Assembly: GCA_910583795.1 (NCBI GenBank) | Contig: CAJTZQ010000096.1 | Coordinates: forward strand, 1-10,737 | Direction: 5' to 3' | Length of the DNA: 10,737 nt | Source of the DNA: an uncultured Muribaculaceae bacterium | Lineage (GTDB): Bacteria > Bacteroidota > Bacteroidia > Bacteroidales > Muribaculaceae | Shown: in pieces, positions 6,131 through 10,737 of the stretch | How positions within the stretch are numbered: position 1 is the stretch's first letter | How the letters are laid out: every line of letters begins with the position of its first letter | Program-made: the position numbers and the translations under genes | Notes under the pieces: generated by a model | What the model was told of the DNA's origin: nothing | Databases searched by the model: none | What the model saw: the letters and a program-made list of their open reading frames with translations, nothing else

Positions 6131-6310
6131 ATGGAATTGCCAAAAGATCCCAATATCCTTGTGAGTATGATCAACATGAAATTGCGTGATGGAAACTATG
6201 ATTCGTTATCCGACATGTGTCTGTCTTTAGGAATAGATGAAAGCGAATTGAAATCACGCTTAATGGAGTCCGGTTTCTCATATATGCCCGAAATTCGTCA
6301 GTTCAGATGA
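6131..6310 (+). CDS. DUF4250-family small protein
   Basis: This is a 59-residue protein, counting from the ATG at 6131; a TTG two codons earlier is in frame but less likely, since family members begin at about MELPKDP. The pattern LPKDPNILVSMINMKLRDGNYDSLSDMC and the ending with a Gly-Phe/Tyr, Tyr and C-terminal Gln-Phe match my recollection of DUF4250, a family of unknown function of about 60 residues found in Bacteroidetes and Firmicutes. It has no signal peptide or TM segment and is probably a helical cytoplasmic protein. It stands alone: divergent from the hydrolase and followed within 5 bases by a strong hairpin. The function is unknown. Confidence 0.82.
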   Translation: MELPKDPNILVSMINMKLRDGNYDSLSDMCLSLGIDESELKSRLMESGFSYMPEIRQFR

Positions 6311-6314
6311 ATTG

Positions 6315-6349
6315 CAACCCTCAACTTCTTTAGCGTAAGTTGAGGGTTG
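6315..6349 (+). terminator. Hairpin terminator after the DUF4250 gene
   Basis: CAACCCTCAACTT (6315-6327) and AAGTTGAGGGTTG (6337-6349) form a perfect 13-bp stem with a 9-base loop, beginning 5 bases after the stop codon. The U tract is poor (TCAGATTATAATTTT follows), so it may act as an mRNA 3'-end stabiliser as much as a terminator. It lies between convergent genes. Confidence 0.7.
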
Positions 6350-6426
6350 TCAGATTATAATTTTAAATGAGCCCGAGTCAGAAGGGCGTGTCAAACTCAA
6401 ATGAGTTAGCTGTTTTCCGTATCTGC

Positions 6427-7296
6427 TTATAAATTTGAATATGATGGAGTGAAAGTGTCTCCATACTTTATATTGCCGGTTGTAGCTCCTTTTTCAAGCC
6501 ATCTTACACGTTGTGCAGATGTACCGTGGTTGAAAGAGTCGGGCACGGCATATCCCTGCGCCTGTTTCTGGAGATAATCATCACCGATTTTTGAAGCCGC
6601 ATTCAATCCTTCTTCGATATCTCCTGGTTCAAGAGATCCAAACATTTTATTGTCGTGATATGCCCATACGCCGGCATAGAAATCTGCTTGCAGTTCAGTG
6701 CGCACACTCATTTTATTGGCTTCGCTTTCCGACATTCTTGCCATTTGCTGATGAGCATCAGAAAGAGTGCCGAGAAGATGTTGGACATGATGACCTACTT
6801 CATGAGCTATGACGTAAGCGAATGCGAAATCACCGCCTGCGTGCATTTGTTTCTCCATTTGGTCGAAGAAAGACAAATCTATGTAGAGCGTTTCATCTCC
6901 AGAACAATAGAATGGACCTACCGCAGAAGAGGCTTGTCCGCATGCAGATTGTACTGCACCGGTAAACAAAACCATTTTAGGTGGTCGGTAAGTGAGACCC
7001 ATTTTTTCAAATTCTTCTGTCCACACGTCTTCAGTGCCGGCAAGAATTTGTTTTGCAAAATTTGCATACTCCTCTTCTTGAGCGGTTGGTTGATAATCAC
7101 CTCTTATTTCCTCAGATGTTGCGTAAGAAGAACCTTGGTTGAGGACCGATATCGGATTTCCTCCTGAAATCCAGACAACAAGGGCGGCTATGATTAAACC
7201 TCCGATGCCTCCGAATCCGGCTATTGTTTTTGTTCTTCTTGAAGATCCCCTTCGATCTTCTACATTGTTGCTGAAACGTCGCCCGTCAAGTTTCAT
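6427..7296 (-). CDS. ypfJ: Membrane-anchored neutral zinc metallopeptidase (YpfJ family)
   Basis: The 289 residues match the YpfJ / neutral zinc metallopeptidase family in length and layout: a basic, disordered N-terminus (1-24, starting MKLDGRR), one transmembrane helix (about 25-43), a short linker, then the peptidase domain facing the periplasm. The zinc site HEVGHH is at 165-170 inside VIAHEVGHHVQHLLG, and ELQADFYAG at 201-209 supplies the probable third ligand Glu201. SACGQASSAVGPFYCSGDETLYIDLSFF at 117-144 is also characteristic, and its two Cys (119 and 131) could form a disulfide. Physiological substrates of the family are largely unknown. It is monocistronic: convergent with the DUF4250 gene and with a long intergenic region upstream, where I see no clear -7 box. 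Confidence 0.93.
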   Translation of the reverse strand: MKLDGRRFSNNVEDRRGSSRRTKTIAGFGGIGGLIIAALVVWISGGNPISVLNQGSSYATSEEIRGDYQPTAQEEEYANFAKQILAGTEDVWTEEFEKMGLTYRPPKMVLFTGAVQSACGQASSAVGPFYCSGDETLYIDLSFFDQMEKQMHAGGDFAFAYVIAHEVGHHVQHLLGTLSDAHQQMARMSESEANKMSVRTELQADFYAGVWAYHDNKMFGSLEPGDIEEGLNAASKIGDDYLQKQAQGYAVPDSFNHGTSAQRVRWLEKGATTGNIKYGDTFTPSYSNL

Positions 7297-7735
7297 ATAA
7301 TTTCAGATAAGTAAGGTGGATATTGGAGAATTTTTTATCGAAGTCGTTTAGAATAATCAATCTCGGTTAATAATTTTTTAATGACTTCATAGAAATTCTA
7401 TTTAGTTTATAGTAAATTATCTCGGAATAGATGAGAAAAGATCCTTAAAAATTCCGGACAATAAATCTTCTGTTAAGATAACGCTAAAATACCTCGAAAG
7501 TATCATCAAGTCTAAAATATTTTAAGGAGCTGTTACCCGCATTTTGCTAATCCTCCCCTAAGTGTTAATGGGTGTTGAATAAGTTTAAACTCGTGTAATC
7601 ATGTCAACCTAAAGCATATCTATGCGTTTTATAAGTACAAAAAGCAATGAAGCAATATGGATAAGTGTTCAAGGTTTCGTGAGAAAGTTTGAATGCAGTT
7701 TAAGTTTAGTTAGATATAGTTTATAGTGGAATCGT
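7297..7735. other. Intergenic region without a convincing protein gene
   Basis: This AT-rich stretch of about 440 bp holds the unseen promoter of the metallopeptidase gene and, in its right half, the body of a probable plus-strand small RNA. The longest plus-strand ATG frame I see in the right half is 34 codons (7622-7726), with no family resemblance. Near 7355-7392 a stretch resembles the 3' end of the dispersed repeat, possibly a decayed third copy. Confidence 0.5.
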
Positions 7736-7768
7736 GAGAGGGGCGTAGTGGAAGCGCCCCTCTCTTTT
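7530..7768 (+). ncRNA. Candidate stand-alone small RNA ending at a strong terminator
   Basis: The call rests on the terminator at 7736-7768. It is strong and plus-strand oriented, yet the nearest upstream plus-strand gene ends at 6310, has its own hairpin, and is separated by a gene on the other strand. A transcript must therefore begin within 7297-7735. The left edge given is a guess, placed where the sequence becomes less AT-rich (CTGTTACCCGC, CCTCCCCTAAG). Small internal hairpins are visible, such as GCATA/TATGC at about 7615-7626 and GTTGA/TCAAC around 7574-7604. I cannot match it to 6S, tmRNA, SRP RNA, RNase P RNA or a riboswitch, and no exact -7 box is seen. A leader for a 34-codon peptide is the alternative. 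Confidence 0.4.
7736..7768 (+). terminator. Strong intrinsic terminator
   Basis: GAGAGGGGCG (7736-7745) and CGCCCCTCTC (7755-7764) form a perfect, GC-rich 10-bp stem with a 9-base loop, followed by TTTTGTGT. The U tract is on the plus strand only. It is the most GC-rich hairpin in the window and lies in an otherwise AT-rich gap. Confidence 0.85.
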
Positions 7769-7842
7769 GTGTCTGCCTCGAATTTTTAACATGTAAAGTT
7801 TGTCGGTTTGTATGGAAATAGGTAATTTTGTATTGAAGTTGT

Positions 7843-8205
7843 TTAAACTTTTTTCTTTTTCACGATTTCGTCAGATTTCCGAGGCTATTTTGAAACCATA
7901 AGAAACTGTTTAAATTTATTTGCCGAAGGGATTGTGAGGATATGTCAGCCAGATTTCTGGTATTTATGATGGAGTTATGGGGTTACATAATGACTGAATA
8001 AATATCATAAAGATGCCGGCAAAGACCTCAATGACAAGACAAAATAAATTTTAAACAGTTTCTAAGAGGGAGTTTAGCTGACTAAACGACAGATGAAAGG
8101 GTTAAAACCGACGGATGAGATGGCGAAAGGTTGAAAAGAGGTCTTTTAAGGTAAAAATCCATAATAAATTCATTCTCCGTAAAAAAGTTAAAACAGCTTC
8201 ATTGT
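7843..8205 (+). repeat. Dispersed repeat, copy 2 (split by a MITE-like insertion)
   Basis: The segments 7843-7896 and about 8066-8205 together reproduce copy 1 at 1438-1638. The left segment matches 51 of 54 bases. The right segment keeps CTAAACGAC, GATGAAAGG, AAGAGGTCTTTT, CTCCGTAAAAA and CTTCATT with small indels. Without the insertion its length is about 200 bp, as in copy 1. The central inverted repeat survives only as GTTTAG/CTAAAC (6 bp), so the stem is weaker here. It ends about 43 bp before the SGNH gene start and points the same way, as copy 1 does before the uridine phosphorylase gene. Confidence 0.85.
7902..8062. mobile_element. 161-bp MITE-like element nested in repeat copy 2
   Basis: The ends are inverted copies of GAAACTGTTTAAA (13 bp perfect), extending to about 21-23 bp with two single-base indels. 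TAA flanks both sides (7899-7901 and 8063-8065), a likely 3-bp target duplication of TNA type, as made by some IS5-group transposons. Further inverted pairs lie nested inside: TTTGCCG (7919-7925) with CGGCAAA (8017-8023), and TTTATGAT (7963-7970) with ATCATAAA (8004-8011). The whole element can thus fold into one long imperfect hairpin. No reading frame of note is present, so it must be moved by a transposase supplied elsewhere. Comparison with the uninterrupted copy 1 shows the insertion directly. The family assignment is a guess. Confidence 0.82.
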
Positions 8206-8247
8206 TAAAGGTTCATATTTGTTTTTGACGCCTATTGTAAATTAGAA

Positions 8248-9042
8248 ATGAATTCAAATTATACCGGAGTGTGGCTGCTACTGACTTGCGCTTTAGCGGT
8301 AGTTGTGTTGGTGAGTTTTTTAGATGACATAACAATTGGAGAATGGACAATAAAAAAAGCTCCAATTGCCGAAACTTTATTTCCCGAGCAAAATTCGGAA
8401 TATGATGATATTCAAAAGAATCTTGCTTACTTAGATAGTTTGCATAATGAAGAAATAGAGATTAATGAGGTAGTAGTCGACTCTATGCCTAAATCAATAT
8501 TGTTGTTTGGCGACTCAATGACTCTAAACCTTGCCTATCGACTTTCAAAATATGCTAAACAGAATGGACACGATCTTCATTCAATCAACTGGGATTCGAG
8601 CAATACTAAAATTTGGGCGGAGACTGATACATTGTCTCATTATCTTAAGGAATTCAAACCGGATTATATATTTATTTCATTGGGTAGTAATGAAGTATAT
8701 TTCAAGAACCCGGAAAAGCGTATGCCATATGTGAAAAAAATATTGGCAATGATAGGGAATATTCCATATGTATGGATCGGTCCTCCAAACTGGAATGAAG
8801 ATACGAAAATAAACGATATGCTTGAAGCGACATGCGCACCGGGCACTTTTTTCCGTTCTCAAGGCATGAGTTTTAAAAGGAAAAAAGATAACATTCATCC
8901 CACAAGGGCATCTTCAGCTCTTTGGATGGATAGTATAATGCGGTGGCTGCCCAAGTCTGCTCATCCCATACTTGCGGATTTGCCTGATGACAGTCTTAAA
9001 AATGTTCCAAACAAAGTAGTCTTTCTTAAAGCTCTCCACTGA
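8248..9042 (+). CDS. Membrane-anchored SGNH-fold hydrolase / O-acetyltransferase partner
   Basis: This 264-residue protein has an N-terminal TM helix or uncleaved signal (about 7-24) and a periplasmic SGNH domain. Catalytic blocks are visible: ILLFGDSMT with nucleophile Ser90 (block I), SLGSNE at 144-149 with Gly146 and Asn148 as oxyanion residues, and DNIHPT with Asp214 and His217 completing the triad. In the family such domains remove or transfer acyl groups on carbohydrate. Four bases separate its stop from the MBOAT start, so the two form an operon. That pairing recalls AlgI with AlgJ/AlgX and PatA with PatB: the MBOAT carries acetyl across the membrane and the SGNH protein places it on the polymer. 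The acceptor here (exopolysaccharide, O-antigen or peptidoglycan) is unknown. The start ATG at 8248 lies downstream of the split repeat. It is about 70 residues shorter than AlgJ-like proteins, so it has little room for extra binding domains. Confidence 0.85.
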   Translation: MNSNYTGVWLLLTCALAVVVLVSFLDDITIGEWTIKKAPIAETLFPEQNSEYDDIQKNLAYLDSLHNEEIEINEVVVDSMPKSILLFGDSMTLNLAYRLSKYAKQNGHDLHSINWDSSNTKIWAETDTLSHYLKEFKPDYIFISLGSNEVYFKNPEKRMPYVKKILAMIGNIPYVWIGPPNWNEDTKINDMLEATCAPGTFFRSQGMSFKRKKDNIHPTRASSALWMDSIMRWLPKSAHPILADLPDDSLKNVPNKVVFLKALH

Positions 9043-9046
9043 TCAG

Positions 9047-10537
9047 ATGTTGCTTTCGATTCTTGATACTCTAACCACGGCATTCAATAGTATCTGGGGC
9101 ATGATGAAATATGATCCCAAAGCGCCGATGCTGTTTTCAAGTGGTCTTTTTTGGATTCTTTTCATTCTCTTTCTTCCGGTCTATGCCTTGTTAAAGAGGA
9201 GTAGGTGGAAGATGGTGTTGTTTGTTGTGTGTTTTTCGCTCTATTTTTACTATAAATCGAGCGGATTGTTTTTCCTGATGCTTATAGGAACATCGTTAAT
9301 AGACTGGAGCCTTTCCCATCTGATCTATAAACTAAAATATAATAGTGCGAGATTATGTGTAATGTGGCTTTCAATATTGATATCTCTTTCTATACTGGGG
9401 TATTTTAAATATGCCAACTTTTTCTTATGGAATTGGAATCAGATGGTGGAAGGAAATTTTCAGCCACTCGACGTAATATTGCCTGTAGGCATTTCTTTTT
9501 ATACGTTTCAGTCGATAAGTTATGTGGTCGACGTTTATAAAAAAAGAATTTCTCCTTCCCGCAACTGGCTTGACTATTTGTTTTTTCTCTCGTTTTTCCC
9601 GGCGCTTGTAGCCGGACCTATAGTGCGTGCGGATTACTTTCTTCCCCAACTTGAGAAGAACAGAAGAGCATCGACAGAGGAGATCTGGGGAGGACTTTGG
9701 CTTATTATAGTGGGAGTTATAAAGAAAGCCTTGATTGCTGATTATATATCACAATATAATGATCTTATATTTGATGAGCCGACTATCTACACAGGTGTGC
9801 AGGCTCTGATGGGTGTCTTAGGATATACCATGCAGATTTATTGCGATTTCTCCGGTTATTCTGATATGGCTATAGGATTGGCACTGATGATGGGATTCAA
9901 ATTGGGAATTAATTTTGATTCACCCTATCAGAGTTGTAACCTCACGGAGTTTTGGAGACGATGGCATATTTCTTTGTCATCATGGCTGAGAGATTATGTA
10001 TATATTCCTTTAGGTGGTAATCGTAAAGGTGTGGTAAGAACATACCTGAATAATTTCCTTACTATGCTAATAGGCGGTTTGTGGCATGGAGCGGCATGGA
10101 AATTTGTATTTTGGGGGGCTATGCATGGCGTGGGTTTGATTATTCATAAGGCTTCCAAACCTTGGTTAAGCAGGATTCCGGATAATTTTCTGACGAAATT
10201 TATATTTTGGGCGATTACATTTATATATGTTTCTCTATTATGGGTATTTTTCCGTGCAGCCAGTTTTTCTGATTCCTTGTTAATAATTAAAAATATTTTT
10301 ATTGACTTTAATTGGAATCAACTTCCTCAATTCTGCATGGCACGTCCTGCATGGTGTATAATGATGGCAGCCCTTATAATTTTTCATTTTGTTCCCCAAA
10401 AATGGGCGGATGGAGTGCAGGTGCTGTTTGTAAAAATGAATTGGGGATTAAAATTAATAGTGTTTTTAATTTCTGTACAATTGGTGATTGAATTTATGTC
10501 GGAAGAGGTTGCTCCTTTTATTTATTTCCAGTTTTAG
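9047..10537 (+). CDS. MBOAT-family membrane O-acyltransferase (AlgI/DltB-like)
   Basis: This 496-residue polytopic inner-membrane protein has about ten hydrophobic helices across its length. Family landmarks in order: PVGISFYTFQSISYVVDVY (146-164), LVAGPIVR (187-194), YCDFSGYSDMAIG (265-277), FWRRWHISLSSWLRDYVYIPLGG (302-324, His307), and GLWHGAAWKFVFWGAMHG (344-361) with His347, the residue regarded as catalytic in MBOATs. Length fits the AlgI group (about 460-520). MBOATs of this type take an acyl group from a cytoplasmic donor and pass it through the membrane to an extracytoplasmic partner. The partner is probably the SGNH protein encoded four bases upstream. No dltA/dltC or alginate genes are seen in the window, so D-alanylation and alginate modification are not supported; acetylation of another glycan is more likely. 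A long hairpin closes the operon. The family is secure, the substrate inferred. Confidence 0.95.
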   Translation: MLLSILDTLTTAFNSIWGMMKYDPKAPMLFSSGLFWILFILFLPVYALLKRSRWKMVLFVVCFSLYFYYKSSGLFFLMLIGTSLIDWSLSHLIYKLKYNSARLCVMWLSILISLSILGYFKYANFFLWNWNQMVEGNFQPLDVILPVGISFYTFQSISYVVDVYKKRISPSRNWLDYLFFLSFFPALVAGPIVRADYFLPQLEKNRRASTEEIWGGLWLIIVGVIKKALIADYISQYNDLIFDEPTIYTGVQALMGVLGYTMQIYCDFSGYSDMAIGLALMMGFKLGINFDSPYQSCNLTEFWRRWHISLSSWLRDYVYIPLGGNRKGVVRTYLNNFLTMLIGGLWHGAAWKFVFWGAMHGVGLIIHKASKPWLSRIPDNFLTKFIFWAITFIYVSLLWVFFRAASFSDSLLIIKNIFIDFNWNQLPQFCMARPAWCIMMAALIIFHFVPQKWADGVQVLFVKMNWGLKLIVFLISVQLVIEFMSEEVAPFIYFQF

Positions 10538-10564
10538 GCGAAATTCTTCTTGCAATTATAATTT

Positions 10565-10607
10565 ATTCAGGGCATGAATCCGTTTTTTGTGGATTCATGC
10601 CCTGAAT
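10565..10607 (+). terminator. 17-bp perfect hairpin ending the SGNH-MBOAT operon
   Basis: Arms at 10565-10581 and 10591-10607 (core CAGGGCATGAATCC and GGATTCATGCCCTG) pair without mismatch around the loop GTTTTTTGT. The stem starts 27 bases after the stop codon. The tail CTTTATCG is only weakly U-rich, so this may also act in the opposite direction or as an RNA-end stabiliser. The remaining bases to the window end hold no gene I can identify. Confidence 0.75.
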
Positions 10608-10737
10608 CTTTATCGTAAAAACATGAAAAATGTAGGTTTTTCAGCATGAATTCTTGACAGAAGGCATAAGTGATAACGGGAAAAAGGGGGTAAAAGTTTA
10701 GTGATTAACATAGCAAAACATATTTTAACATTTGTTG

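Noticed and set aside
6655..7167. 170-codon plus-strand frame
   Set aside because: It lies entirely antisense to the metallopeptidase gene, which has a complete domain with HEVGHH; the antisense product is Cys/His/Phe-rich with no family pattern.
7622..7726. 34-codon plus-strand frame just before the strong terminator
   Set aside because: No family resemblance or clear initiation context; kept only as the alternative explanation for the candidate small RNA.
7736..7768. Attenuator or riboswitch expression platform for the SGNH-MBOAT operon
   Set aside because: It lies 480 bp upstream of the SGNH start with a repeat and a transposon between, too far for a typical cis attenuator; a free-standing RNA is simpler.

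Overview
The window looks like chromosome of a gut-type Bacteroidales bacterium, most likely close to Muribaculaceae. The basis is moderate-to-low GC, matches to the Bacteroidetes -7 promoter consensus TAnnTTTG, the lack of strong Shine-Dalgarno sequences, and the protein families present (DUF4250, a Bacteroidetes-style integrase arm domain, an SGNH/MBOAT pair). This placement is inference; no marker gene settles it.

Left edge (1-1330): the scar of an integrated element at a tRNA-Ser(CGA) gene. From the tRNA leftwards, all on the minus strand, lie a 15-bp hairpin, a tyrosine-recombinase gene that keeps only its arm-binding and part of its core-binding domain, a short ATT repeat where the integrase similarity stops, an XRE repressor-type regulator, and the start of an ImmA/IrrE metallopeptidase overlapping it by 4 bp and cut by the window edge. 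XRE plus ImmA is the lysogeny-control pair of ICEBs1-like elements.

Housekeeping core (1748-7296): a plus-strand uridine-phosphorylase-type enzyme with its terminator. Next comes a tight minus-strand run read from 5988 to 2745: a secreted Ntn-type amide hydrolase, a two-TM membrane protein, a YbgC-like thioesterase and dprA. A plus-strand DUF4250 mini-protein with a hairpin terminator follows, then a minus-strand membrane-anchored zinc metallopeptidase (YpfJ family).

Large intergenic region (7297-8247): no convincing protein gene, but much structure. A strong plus-strand terminator at 7736-7768 has no protein gene upstream of it on its strand since 6310 and probably ends a free-standing small RNA. 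Behind it lies copy 2 of a roughly 200-bp dispersed repeat whose copy 1 is at 1438-1638. Copy 2 is split by a 161-bp MITE-like element with 13-bp perfect terminal inverted repeats, a TAA duplication and nested internal inverted repeats. Both repeat copies lie 43-109 bp upstream of a plus-strand gene in the same orientation.

Right edge (8248-10737): a two-gene operon of a membrane-anchored SGNH hydrolase and an MBOAT acyltransferase, the arrangement used to O-acetylate extracytoplasmic polysaccharide. It ends at a 17-bp perfect hairpin. The last 130 bp hold no recognisable gene.
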